Source: an uncultured bacterium (GTDB lineage Bacteria; Verrucomicrobiota; Kiritimatiellia; RFP12; UBA1067). Taken from it: a DNA stretch of 64,000 bases. A program made the translations under genes and the position numbers. Positions 40,241-50,800 of this stretch are shown here, in pieces; positions within the stretch are counted from its first letter, which is position 1, and each line of letters opens with the position of its first letter. The notes under the pieces are model-generated. The model was not told where the DNA came from and did no database searches. It was given only the letters and a program-made list of their open reading frames with translations. The stretch is taken from contig CACZAK010000006.1 of the NCBI GenBank assembly GCA_902779075.1, positions 5,800-69,799 of the forward strand, written 5' to 3'.

Positions 40241-41595
40241 GGTGAGACCTTACCTGCGCTGATGGCATCGGGGTCGCGTCCGTCGACGTCCGTCCCGCCG
40301 CGCGCGCGGATCGTATCGAGGCGCTTGCGCGCCTGGTTGCGCCGCTTGCGCGACCGCCACGGCACGTGCGACTGGATCATCAGGCTGAGGGCATACGCGC
40401 CCAGCACCAGACGCGCCCCGAGCGGAGGACGCGCGGTAAACGCGATGTCCGGCATCGCCGCCAGCTTGCGGCGCGCCTGCGCCACGGCGTCGGTCGCCGG
40501 CAAAAGCGCGAGAACGGCGTCAAGCGCCGCGCGGTCGTCCCAGCACCCGCAGGGCGTGTTGTGGTTCACGCCGAACACGACGTAGAGGAACTTCGGATGC
40601 GCAGCCACCCACGGATCCTCGCGGTAGTCGTTCCGGTCGATGGACATCTGGAAGTCGATCACCTTCAAGTGCCCATCCGCCCCCAAGAGGAAATTGTCGG
40701 TGTAGATGTCGCGGTGGAGGATGCCCGTCTCGTGCAGGGCCTTCGCCAGCGTGAGGATGTCCGCCGCGAACCCGTCCGCCTGCGCCTCCGTCACCCCGCG
40801 CATGAGCAGGTCCGTCAACGACGGCCCACCCACCTTCTCGGTCACGACGAACGCCCGACGACCGTCATCTGACGTCCAGACCGCCAGCGGCTCCGGCACC
40901 ACAAGCGGCGCGACGGCGCGGAGACGCGACGCGAGCCGGAACTCGTTTCCGATCGACCATGCGCACGTCGAGGAACACTTCACGATGGCGTCGCGTCCCT
41001 TGAACTGCCCCTCGAAGAACACGTCATTGATGTACTTGTTCTCGAGGACCACGCGGCAGCGGGAAAGACCCATGTCCGCGCCCACGCCGTCGACGATACT
41101 CCTCCATGCGGCTTCGGCGGGGATGTTGAGGCGGACGTCATCCGGCACGCCGCGCTCCCACTCCTCCGCCGTGTGGCCGGTCAGGAGAAACACGTCGCGC
41201 GCAAATTCCCTTTGGCTCGTCGTGCCGTGGACGCGATGCTTGCGTCCCGCCCACTCGCGGTAGCGCGCCTTGAGGTCGTACATCAGCTCGTTGGCGATGT
41301 AGTATTTCTCGTCGCGCGCCCAACGCGAACCGTAGGTGGGATTCAAGTTGCGAACCACAATCAACAGGAAACCACCCCCACCGCATTTGCGTACCTTGAG
41401 CGGCCCGTCCAGCGGCTTCTTCCCGCCGTAGAAGGCCGGATACGCCTCCGCCGCAGGACCCGAGAAGGCCAGTTCCCATTTCCCGAGAATCTCAATATTC
41501 TTCTGCTGTTCGAGGTCTTCGAGAATCCGCGCCTCGACGCAACGCGCCTTCTCCCAGAGAACGAAGAGATGGAGCTCGCTGGGCTGTCCGCTCAT
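40237..41595 (-). CDS. Two-domain protein: envelope nucleotidyltransferase-like half plus protein-kinase-fold half
   Basis: It has 452 residues. The C-terminal ~250 residues carry intact kinase-fold elements: RDAIVKCSS (ATP-lysine), GNEFRLASRL (alpha-C Glu), LHRDIYTDNFLLG (HRD with Asn) and VIDFQMS (DFG replaced by DFQ). The first ~170 residues are different: FSGPAAEAYPAFYGG, then YYIANELMYDLKARYREW and RKHRVHGTTSQREFARDVFL. The pattern R-H-x-VH-x-T/S-x6-DxxLL is found beside envelope glycan genes and reads like a nucleotidyltransferase relative, but I cannot name it. A sugar or lipid kinase role is more likely than protein signalling. ATGA overlaps on both sides. Confidence 0.72.
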   Translation of the reverse strand: MSGQPSELHLFVLWEKARCVEARILEDLEQQKNIEILGKWELAFSGPAAEAYPAFYGGKKPLDGPLKVRKCGGGGFLLIVVRNLNPTYGSRWARDEKYYIANELMYDLKARYREWAGRKHRVHGTTSQREFARDVFLLTGHTAEEWERGVPDDVRLNIPAEAAWRSIVDGVGADMGLSRCRVVLENKYINDVFFEGQFKGRDAIVKCSSTCAWSIGNEFRLASRLRAVAPLVVPEPLAVWTSDDGRRAFVVTEKVGGPSLTDLLMRGVTEAQADGFAADILTLAKALHETGILHRDIYTDNFLLGADGHLKVIDFQMSIDRNDYREDPWVAAHPKFLYVVFGVNHNTPCGCWDDRAALDAVLALLPATDAVAQARRKLAAMPDIAFTARPPLGARLVLGAYALSLMIQSHVPWRSRKRRNQARKRLDTIRARGGTDVDGRDPDAISAGKVSP

Positions 41596-43190
41596 TCACG
41601 CCCCTCCTTCATGCGGAGCGAGTACAGCCGCTCATCGTCCGCGTCGCCGCCGTCCGACACCATCACCAGCGTTCGGTCGCCATTGCCCAGCACCGGCCCA
41701 AGACACACGCCCTCGTAGTTCGCCGAACCCGTGTCCGCGCCGAAGAGAAGTTTCTTGGCAATGGGACGCTCCACGTCGATGGACGCCTCCCGCGTCGGAC
41801 GCACGGCGTAGAGTCGCGCCCGATATGACGGATCAACGCCCTTCCGGCTCAACTCGCGTTCAAGGACGAGGAGTGTCCCGTCCTCCAGCGCACACAGGTC
41901 GGAAACGCCCGACCGCATCCGCTTCGTTTTCCCGCCGCCGATGGCGTCAGTGAGGTAGGCCCATTCTCCGTCCTGCGCCCACGCCGTGCCGTTTTGCCGC
42001 CGGAACCTCGTCAGGCGCACAACCGTGCCCTTTTCCACACTTGAAACATCTCCGTCGCCCGAAAGAGCCTCTTCGTTCGCCGTCCAGAGGAATTCGCCAT
42101 TCGGCGACAGGGCCAACGCCTCCAGTCCCCGGTTCCTGCGTCTTTTCCGCTGGTGTTCGGGAAGTCGCACCTCTGCAACGTTCTTTCCCGATGCGGGATC
42201 GATTTCATAAATCGTCTGCGCCGCCTCGTCTGTCACGAACACGGTACGATTCTGCGGATTCCATGCAATGCCTTCATTGTCTTTTCCCACGCGCACGTTC
42301 CGTCCCATCACGCAGTTCGTGATCATGCCGGTCGCCCGGTCGATGCCGATCTGCATCGGCCAGACGCCGCTGCCGTCGTCGCTGACGGCGTAGTAGCTGT
42401 CGCCGTCCACATACGTGATGCCGCTCAGTTCCTCTGGCACGCGGGGGCGGATGAACTCGCCAATCGGGGAAATCTTCGGTAATCCCCGCACGTCCATTGT
42501 AGCCACCCATTGCGTTGTCGGCCAAAGCGCCCATGTCGCCGCCGCTATTCCGGCGCACACGGTGCCAACCGACGCCACGCGCCTGAAAACGCCCCACCGC
42601 TGCCAGGGCGCCACGCCCGCCGCCGCGAATTCAACCGCCATGCGGTCGACCCCGCACTCGAGGCAGGCGCTCACCCGGTGGTGTCCCTGGCGAAGCGAAT
42701 CCGCAAGGCCGCCCGTGCGGCATAGCATTACCGCGATGGGCTTGTCGTCGCGGTAGCCGTCCCGCTTCAGGCTCGTCAGCAGCCTGCTCATGCTCGCCGC
42801 ACGGTCCTTGCCGGCGCGCTGCTGCGGATTGTCCGTCGTGCGGATCGCCCGCTCGATCTTCATTCCCCGCACGGCCTTCGCCGAGATGTGGTAGACGCGA
42901 GAGCCATGGTAGCGGTAGTGGTTCCGGCACACGCGCACCAAAGTCCCGGGCAGATTCCACCGCGAGACGGAAGGCACGAACACCACCCGCACGTCAACCG
43001 TGCCGCCCGCACGCCGCGCAATCTCATCCCGACCGCGCACTAGCGAATCGGGATGTCCCTTGCGGATGAGCAGTACGACACGGTCAGACGGCAGTTCGCC
43101 AGCGGGGATGGACTCACCCGCATAGTCTGGCACATCGTCGAAATCCGCCGCTTCCAGCGGATAGACGTGCGATGACCAACCGAGGCGCAT
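41592..43190 (-). CDS. ParB-like domain, transmembrane helix and phytase-like esterase propeller fusion
   Basis: I start it at ATG 43190, two bases after the oxidoreductase stop, giving 532 residues; a longer frame upstream is only a shadow of that gene. Residues ~95-175 look like a ParB N-terminal/sulfiredoxin-type domain: RDDKPIAVMLCRTGGLADSL then RQGHHRVSACLECGVDRM. A membrane helix follows (VASVGTVCAGIAAATWALW). From ~230 there is a beta-propeller of the esterase-like phytase family: VPEELSGITYVDGDSYYAVS, KDNEGIAWNPQNRTVFVTDE and NRGLEALALSPNGEFLWTAN. ParB-like sensing in the cytoplasm joined to an exported propeller is unusual. Co-translated with the kinase fusion (ATGA). Confidence 0.72.
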   Translation of the reverse strand: MRLGWSSHVYPLEAADFDDVPDYAGESIPAGELPSDRVVLLIRKGHPDSLVRGRDEIARRAGGTVDVRVVFVPSVSRWNLPGTLVRVCRNHYRYHGSRVYHISAKAVRGMKIERAIRTTDNPQQRAGKDRAASMSRLLTSLKRDGYRDDKPIAVMLCRTGGLADSLRQGHHRVSACLECGVDRMAVEFAAAGVAPWQRWGVFRRVASVGTVCAGIAAATWALWPTTQWVATMDVRGLPKISPIGEFIRPRVPEELSGITYVDGDSYYAVSDDGSGVWPMQIGIDRATGMITNCVMGRNVRVGKDNEGIAWNPQNRTVFVTDEAAQTIYEIDPASGKNVAEVRLPEHQRKRRRNRGLEALALSPNGEFLWTANEEALSGDGDVSSVEKGTVVRLTRFRRQNGTAWAQDGEWAYLTDAIGGGKTKRMRSGVSDLCALEDGTLLVLERELSRKGVDPSYRARLYAVRPTREASIDVERPIAKKLLFGADTGSANYEGVCLGPVLGNGDRTLVMVSDGGDADDERLYSLRMKEGRE

Positions 43191-43192
43191 CG

Positions 43193-44662
43193 TTACAGGC
43201 GCGCAAAGTCCCAGTCGCCACGCTTCGGCGCCTTGAGGAACGCGTTCGCCTCTGCCTTGTTCGTGAAGCACATCTTCCGCGCGTCGAACGCCAGCTCCTC
43301 GCCAGGATACCGGAGCGACACGCAGCCGATCAAGAGGGCCTCCGTGAGGGGTGCCGCGTAGGAGAGCTTCGAGCCGCACTTCTCGAGGTCGCACACGAGA
43401 CAGGCCTCCACAAACTCGCGGTAGTGGCTGTACTTCGCCGCCGCTTCGCCCTTCGCAAGCGCGGCGTCGAACGCCGCCTTGTCGCCCTCGATGCAGACAG
43501 GCTTCGCCGCATGCGAACCGCCAATGGAGGTCGCCTTGGTGCCCACGATGATCAGGCCGTTGCCTGGCACGGACGGAACGATCTTCGCCGGCGCCTTGTA
43601 GGGCTTGCCATCTTTCTTGGCCTTTTTGGCCTTCTTCGCCTCGGCGTCGGTGGCGCACTTCAGCGCGAATTCCTCAAGGCCAGCGATGGCCTTCATGTCG
43701 GGCTTCACGTGTCCGTCCGTCCATACGAGCTTGACGCCGTTCGGAATCCACTTGTTCGGCGCGAACGCCATCTCGATGCGCGACTTCTTCGGATAGGCGA
43801 CGCCCACGGGGCCCTCGCCGAAGGTATCGCCCGTTACTTTCGTCGGCAGGCCAAGCTCAAACGTCCAGAACGCCGGATCGGCGTTGTGAACCGCCATGTC
43901 GCCGATCGCGCCGCAGCCGTAGTCCCACCAGCCGCGCCACTTGAAGCGGTGGTAGGCGCTCGAATAGCCGTGGTCGGCGCTCGGACCGCACCAGCAGTCC
44001 CAGGAATCAGGCGCGAAGTGCGCCGGCACCGGTTCAGGCTTCGCGTACTTCTTCATACCCTGCGGCCACACCGGACGGTCGCTCCAGCTGTAGATTTCCT
44101 TGATTTCGCCCCACGCGCCGGCATCGCGCAGCGCCTTGTAGCGCCACACGCCCGGATGGCCCTGGTTGCCCATCTGCACCACGCGGCCCGTGCGGAGAGA
44201 GGTTTTTAGCATCAGCTCGCACTCCTCCACGGTGCGCGCGAGCGGCTTCTGCACGTACACGTGCTTGCCGGCGTTCATGCAGTCGATGGAGATGTAGGCG
44301 TGCGTGTGGTCGGGCGTGCCCACCTGCACGGCCTCGAACTTGTCGCCCATCGTCTTCAGCATCTTGCGGTAGTCGGTGAACTTCGGGATGCCGGGGTACT
44401 TCTTCTCCCAGTGGGCGAACATCGAGGGGTCGATGTCGCAGATTGCCACGAGTTCACAGCCCGCGCTGATGAGGCTCTCCGTCGCGGCCCGGCCCATGCC
44501 GCCGCAGCCGATGGACGCGATCTTGAGCTTGCGCCCCGCAACCTTGCCCTTGAACGCGTCCTGCGGCGCAAGGTCGATACCGGCCGCGCCGAGCGAAAGC
44601 CCGAACGCCCCGATTCCCGTCATAAACGCGCGCCGCGTGGGCGCAAACTGCATCGTTTTCAT
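43193..44662 (-). CDS. Tat-exported Gfo/Idh/MocA-family oxidoreductase
   Basis: Start at ATG 44662 with GAAAGGAAAA upstream, 489 residues. The Tat signal is PTRRAFMTGIGAFGLSLG. The Rossmann domain follows: KIASIGCGGMGRAATESLIS (GxGxxG) and ELVAICDIDPSMFAHWEKKY. The Gfo signature is YVQKPLARTVEECE in place of the usual EKP, and a C-terminal GGSHAAKPVCIEG region is standard for secreted Planctomycetes/Verrucomicrobia members. The active-site Lys is in QKPLA. It probably oxidises or deglycosylates sugars in the periplasm with bound NAD(P). First gene of the envelope operon, promoter at 44687. Confidence 0.85.
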   Translation of the reverse strand: MKTMQFAPTRRAFMTGIGAFGLSLGAAGIDLAPQDAFKGKVAGRKLKIASIGCGGMGRAATESLISAGCELVAICDIDPSMFAHWEKKYPGIPKFTDYRKMLKTMGDKFEAVQVGTPDHTHAYISIDCMNAGKHVYVQKPLARTVEECELMLKTSLRTGRVVQMGNQGHPGVWRYKALRDAGAWGEIKEIYSWSDRPVWPQGMKKYAKPEPVPAHFAPDSWDCWCGPSADHGYSSAYHRFKWRGWWDYGCGAIGDMAVHNADPAFWTFELGLPTKVTGDTFGEGPVGVAYPKKSRIEMAFAPNKWIPNGVKLVWTDGHVKPDMKAIAGLEEFALKCATDAEAKKAKKAKKDGKPYKAPAKIVPSVPGNGLIIVGTKATSIGGSHAAKPVCIEGDKAAFDAALAKGEAAAKYSHYREFVEACLVCDLEKCGSKLSYAAPLTEALLIGCVSLRYPGEELAFDARKMCFTNKAEANAFLKAPKRGDWDFARL

Positions 44663-44686
44663 TTCTGGTTTTCCTTTCGGCCGTCC

Positions 44687-44699
44687 ATTATACCAAAAA
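44687..44699 (-). promoter_or_regulatory. -10 element of the oxidoreductase operon
   Basis: On the minus strand ATTTTTGGTATAAT: a perfect hexamer (44687-44692) preceded by TTTTTGG. No recognisable -35. The ATG is 24 nt downstream with an SD. Confidence 0.6.
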
Positions 44700-44725
44700 T
44701 TCGTGGGTCGTGCGGAGCGCGGGGC

Positions 44726-44801
44726 ATCCGGAATATCCGGAATGTCCGGAAAACCCGGAAAATCCGGAATGTCCGGAATGTCCGGAAAATCCGGAATATC
44801 C
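44726..44801. repeat. 9-bp tandem repeat (atccggaat), about 8.4 copies
   Basis: The unit atccggaat (variants gtccggaat, atccggaaa, acccggaaa) is repeated head to tail between the 3' end of the giant surface protein gene (44811) and the oxidoreductase promoter. Read on the minus strand it would encode DIPDFPDIPDI-type peptide, but no start or ribosome site supports translation. Confidence 0.8.
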
Positions 44802-44810
44802 AAGGCCCGC

Positions 44811-47800
44811 CTACTTCAGGTGAATAGCCGTGCCGCCGATGTAGGTGAGCTTCAGGCCGTCCTCCGTCTTCTGGATGCGGTAGCCGCGCTTGCGGGCAAC
44901 GGGATCAAGGACGAAGCTCGTGTTCTCCGGCATCGCCGCCCACTCGACCACACACTTCTTGCCCGTGCGCTTGATCACCTTCAGGTCGGTGCGGTTGGCG
45001 AGGTTCACGTTGACCGTCGCGCCCGCCGTGGTCGGGAAGATCACCGCGCGGCCGGAGACGCTCGTCGCGTTCCACGGCCCCTCCCAGTCCGTGAGGTCGA
45101 GCGTCGCGCCGCTGGCGAGCGTGCAACCCCAGTGGCGGTCGCTCATCGGCTTGAAGACGCCGCTCACGGTGAGCGAGCTGGTGTTGTAGGTGGCGCCGTC
45201 AACCGTGTTCTCGCAGATGTAGTTCTTCACCGTCATCGGCTCGCGGTCGATCGCGAGGATGCCGTCGCGCTTCACCTCGAGCGTCGTGTTCGGCGCGCGG
45301 ATGCCCTTGTTGTTGTCCGTCTGGTAGTACACCGTGTAGTATCCGTCGATCGAGAGCGTACCCGCCGTGATGTCGGTGTTGAACATCCAGCAGTAGTCGC
45401 TGCCGCTCTGTCCGCGTCCGTTCCAGTGGAGCGTGTAGCCCTGAAGGTCGAGCGTGACGGCCACGTTGTCGCGCCGCACGAGGCCGCCGCCCACGAAGTC
45501 CATGTACGAATCAGCCGTGAGCGTGACATTGCCCCAGTGCGAGTAGTTGTAACCGGCCGAGACCGCAACCGAGTTGGCGAGCGTGCCGCCGTTCAGGATG
45601 ACGTGGTTCCTGTAGTTGTTAATCGCGCCGTAGGCGTCCAGCGTTGCGCCGGACTGAACCGTCACGTCCGTGCCGAACATACCGAGCGTGCCCGTGCAGA
45701 CCTGGTCGCGTCCGTCGGCGGCGGTCGGCGTGCCGAGCCTGAACGTCCCCTCGCGCACCTCCGTGCCGCCCGTGTAGGTGGAGCCGGCCGGTGCCTCGTA
45801 CGCGCCAGCGCCCTCCTTCACCACCTTCACGTTGCCGCAGATCGCGACGCCGTCGTTCACGGCATCCACGCCATCCGGCACGTCGATGATCAGCGTGCCC
45901 TGAGTCCTGCCGGTCATCCACTTCGCCTGCAGGTACTGCACCACCTCGGTGCGCTGCGCGTCCGAAAGCGCCGTGTTGAAGCAGATGAGCTCGGAGAGCT
46001 GGCGTCCGCCGTTGCGGTAGCCACTATCAATGCTATTGCTGCGGTCAAAGGTGAGCGAGTCGGAGGCGCAGTTCTGCGATGTCAATATGGAGATGACCTG
46101 GAAGTCATCGGCCGGAATCACATCGTTCTTCCAATCGACCACGTTCGTGCCGTTCCAGACATTAGTGAACTTCGCATGGCTGCTGTTACCATACTGTCCG
46201 GCCGTGCCACGATGGAAGTTGTAGGTGCCACTCCCCCCGTTCCTGTCGCCCAGCAGGAAAGCCCGCTGCGTAGCCTCGACCTTGATCACCATGAACACGG
46301 TGCGCAGGTTGGTGAAGCGCGTGTACGTCATGTCGCGCTGGCTGCTCGTCTTGCCGAAATCGACCGTGGGACGTCCGTACGTCGTCGCGTCGTAGATCGG
46401 GAAGTTCTCGGCCTGCGCTGTTGCCGCAGGAGCCGTCGCGACGCGATGGCTGGAATCCTTCGAAGTCCACGAGAGGACGCGGCCGGCCGAATCGATGTTA
46501 AGCGTCGAGGTGTCGGAGGCGTCGAGCCAGAAGCACGCGCTCGAGAGGATTGAAGGTGCCGAAACCGTGCCGTCGAACCAAGGCGACGTAACCTCTGCGC
46601 CGAGGTAGCCGTCCGCCGAAAGGCCCTTCACCTTGAGGGTGTGGCCGTTCAGGTCGATGGCGGAACCGGACGGAAGCGTGACCGTGCCGAGTCCGCGCCA
46701 GTCGCAGTCCGCGTTCAGCGTGACGATGTTCCGGCCCGTGCCCATCGTGAAGTGGTCGGGCGTGAACGGAACGTACTCCCCGCCGTTGACGCTCACGAGC
46801 ATCGGCCACGGCATACCGTTGTAGGACATTCCGTTGGACGCGCCGTTCGCGCCCTCGCCGCCCGTCGTCTCGCCGCAGACGATGGTGAACCTGTGCCAGC
46901 CCTCGGTCATCTCGAAATTAACCATCTTGTTCGCCGTGTAGGTGTGGTTGAGAAGTTTCCACGAGCCGTCGATGGCGAGGCCGTAGTAGTCGTCGTAGCG
47001 CTGGTTGACGTTCCACGTGCCCGCCTCCTCCGCCGAGACGTACACCCAGCCGTCGTAGCGCACCTGCGCCTCGTTGATGTATGTGGCCGACCACGGGACG
47101 CCGTAGGCGTTGAGTTCCGTGAGGTCGCCCACGCCCTGTGTCATGTAGTGCTTCAGGAGCACGTTGACCCAGTTGTCGTCGCCCTTCGCCGAGCGGTTCG
47201 GGTACTTGATGTAGCCCATCTGCGTCGCCTTGTGGACGTCCTCGCCGATCTGGACGCCCTTCCAGTTCACGTCCGTGCCCTCGGGGACGCTGAACGACGT
47301 CGTGCCGTCGATGATGACGGTCGTGTGCTCGTTCGGGACGGCGTTCTCGACCACGTTGCCCGCCGCGTCACGGCACTCCCAGTTCGCCGCGCTCGTCAGC
47401 GTCGTGCCGTCGCCAGCACCCGTCCAGCGCGCGGTCATGTCAACCGTGCCGGGCGTCGTCCAGATTTCGATCTTCGCGATCTCGTATGCCTCGACGCAGA
47501 GACGGGTGGAGCCGCCGAGCTTGCCCGAAGCATCGTAGGAGAACGTCCAGTCCATCGAGCCGAGCGACTGGTGCGACATGTTGCCGAGACCAAACGCATA
47601 TCCTGTCGTTCCCGTACCCCAGTTGCTGAACGCGAACAGTACCTGCGCCGGATTGCGCTCGCCGGGCGTGAGGCGGTGAACCTGCATCGAGGCGTGTCCG
47701 ACGGCGCCGAAGCTGCAGTTGTCGTTCCAGTCGTAGCCGTAAACCTTCGTCGGCGCGCCGACAATGCCGCTCGCGCTGTTGCCGTAGGAGTGCGGCCAGA

Positions 47801-50800
47801 ACTCGATCCAGCCGTCCGCGCTGTCGCCCGTCGCCGCCGTCGGCTCGATGCCGGGCATGTTGCTCGCGATCTTGAGGTGCGTCGCGGGGCCCTGGTACAT
47901 CTTCTCCGGGAGGATCGGCACGCCAAGCGTGTCGATCGACCTGTCGCCGAAGGCGTCCATCGACACCCACAGCCAGCGCGTGAGGTTGTGGTACTGGTGT
48001 ACGCCCTCGTCCTTGCGCCTGATCTCGATGTAGTAGCCCACGCGACCGACGTTCTGCGTGGCCGCGCCGGTCTCGCCGATGTCGTCGTAGGGGACGAATC
48101 CGTTCGTGGCCATCGGCGTCTTGTTGTGCGCCACCGCGTCAAACACGCGGGCGCGGGTGAACCCGGCGAGGTACGCGGCGGGCACGTTGTTCTCCGCGCC
48201 GGTCGTGGTCGGGATGTTCGCCTCGACCTGTCCCGGCGTGAAGTCGGGATCGTCCGCGAGGGCGTCCGTAATCGCCTTGCAATAGACGTCCGCCATCTTG
48301 TCCTCGCCCGGCCAGTCGGGATGGAGATCGGTCGCGCTCTGGAAGCTGCCGGTGATGTACGTGCCGTTCTGGTCGTAGCGGTAGCACGGCGTGTAGAGGT
48401 CCGCGAAGTACACGCGCTTCGCCGGGAACATGCCGCCCTCGATCGCCTCGCGCATCATCGTGTTGTAGGTGACGACCTTCGCGTTCTTCGCGGCGTCGGC
48501 GATGTCAACCACCGCGCCCGCGATGAACTTCGCCGTCGTCTTCTGCGTGATCACCTTCTCGACGAGGTTGCTCCACACGGGGAACAGCTCGGCGGGCGTC
48601 CTGTTGCCGGAGTTGATGTCGTTCGTGCCGAGCTTGACGAGGACGAAGTCCACGTCGCCCGCCTGGTCGAGGAAGTTCTCGATGGCGTCGATCGTTCCGC
48701 CGCCACCGCCCGAGATGAGGCGCTGCCCGCCGATGCCGGAGTGGCTGATCCACTCGTCGGGCATCGCCGCGCCGCAGATGTCGGCGCTCTGGTCGTAGCG
48801 GTGGCCCTTCGCGATCGGCTCGTAGCCCGCCGCCGCGAGCTTCTTCATGAGGCCCGTGCGCCAGTTGCCGTACGCGCCGCCGTGCGTGATGGAGTCGCCC
48901 ACGGGGAGGACGTTCACGCGCGTCTTCGGCGCGCCGTAGTCGAGGTCGAGCCACAGGCGGCCGCCCTTCGCGAGGTTCTCCGCCCACACCTTCGGGTTGT
49001 TGCCGCTCGCGCTCGTCGCGTCGAAGAGAGCCGTCAGCGCCGCGTCGTCCATGTTCAGCGAGCCGTTGTCCCACGTCATCAGCAGGAAGCGTCCCTTCGT
49101 GTTCGCGGCGTACTTCGCGTCAAGCGCGATCTTCGCGCCGGGTGCAAACACGGGCGCGCCGATGAGGCGGAACGTGAACTTCGTCGGGTCGTACGTGATC
49201 CTGCCCGTCGCGCCGATGTCGAGATTTCCAAGGTAGAAGCCGCCCACGTCGTTGAACGACGCCGCGCCGTCAACCATGAGGCGCGTGGTGGTGAGCGAGA
49301 TCGGATCCCACCCGATGTACGTGAACGCCTGCGACGCGCCGGCCGGCAGGATGATCGACGCATTGGCGAGGCTCGTCGCCACCGTCTCGCCCTTTGCCCA
49401 GTTGCCGACGGTCGCGAACGTGGACTCGCCCTCCGTCGCGGGAGTCCAGATGTAATTGGCGGAGGCGGAGCGGTCGGACACGGTTTCGCCGTACTTCAGC
49501 CAGAACTCGACGCGGACGTACGAGTACGCCGCACCCGAAATGTTCGCCATGTCGGCGCTGCCGGTCTTGTCCTGGAACGTCCAGTCAAGCACCTTGCTCG
49601 TTTGTCCGTGGTTGCCGTAGTTGGCGAGCGTGCCCATGCCGAACGCGCAGGAGTCGGCACCGCCCCAGCGGTTGTAGGCAAAGAGGATTTCGGCCGGCAG
49701 TACGCCGTCCGGTTCCGCGAACTTGCGCATCAGCTGGAAGCAGGCGAAGGTGCCGTCTGAGTTGAACGTGTCGTTGAAGCCGAGCACGTTGCCGGTCCAG
49801 GGTTCCGTGATCACGTCGCCCGTCCTGTCTGTACCGCCGTAGTTCTGGCAGTTGAACTCGATGTAGCCTTCGACGGAATCGTCGTTCGCCGGGACCTGCT
49901 TCACGCCGCCGAAGTTGCTCCACACGTGGAGTTTCGTCACGGTCTGCTGCTTCTTCTGCGCGACGGTGACGGGAAGCGCCACGTCGGCCCACGTGGAGCC
50001 AGGCGCGTCCATATCGACCCACAGCGCCTGGAGGGCGCCCGTGTCCTTGCGCACGAGCTCGATGTAGTAGCCCACCTTCTCGATGCCCGTCTCCTGCATC
50101 GGCGGCGCGTAGGTGTAGGGGATCGCGTAGAGGTTCTGCGCATACGCGGTGGTGTCCGTCGGCTCGATGGTGCGCACGCGCGTGAAGCCGTCGAGGTACG
50201 CCGCCGGGACGTTGTTCGTCGCGTCGAGGACGACCGCCGGAGGCGTCCACGTGGACGGCGTGTTCTTGCCCGCCGCCGTCGCGAGCGTCATCAGCTTTGT
50301 CTTGATCGCGGCGGCCACGGCCTCGCACTCCGCCTGGGTCTGCGAGGCGGTGATGAGCGATGCGATGTCAACGCACTCCACGTCCGCCTCCGTGCCGCAC
50401 CACGACGCGATGTCGGCGTTGAGCGCCGCCGAGCCGCCGGGGATCGTGCAGGCGATCACGGTCGTCATCGGGAGCGCGGCCTTGATGCGCGTCACGGCCT
50501 CCTTGTAGTTGGCAAGCACCGTCGCGTCCGCAACGCCGTCGGCGACGTCCTTGTCGCCGCACAGGAAGATGGTGAAGTCGGGATAGTTCGCCGCCGCGCA
50601 GTACGTCTCGAGGCCTTCGAGCACGCCGGCGCGCGTGGCGGACGTCTTGATCGCGAGATCGACTACGCCCGCGTGGCACTTCCACGCATCCGTGTTCGCG
50701 CACAGGAGATTCCCGTTCGCCGTGCGCCAGCCCGTCATCTTCACGTTCCAGCCTTCGGCGAAGAGCGACTGCGCGAGCGGTCCGCGGAAGCAGTACGTGC

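Noticed and set aside
43191..43658. Upstream extension of the ParB-like/phytase-like protein
   Set aside because: It overlaps the conserved C-terminus of the oxidoreductase in another frame. ATG 43190 right after that stop is a better start.
44663..44803. N-terminal extension of the Gfo/Idh/MocA protein (DIPDFPDIPD repeats)
   Set aside because: Encoded by the 9-bp repeat. The ATG at 44662 has a good SD, a Tat signal follows it, and the promoter -10 lies inside the extension.
46641..49760. 1039-codon open frame on the plus strand opposite the giant surface protein
   Set aside because: It is antisense to well-formed LamG/SGNH/beta-repeat domains, and its composition (Arg/Val/His/Asp-rich) is what reverse-complement GC-rich codons give. 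No ribosome site. Same for 54363-55931, 52773-54245, 49926-51086 and 44376-46553.
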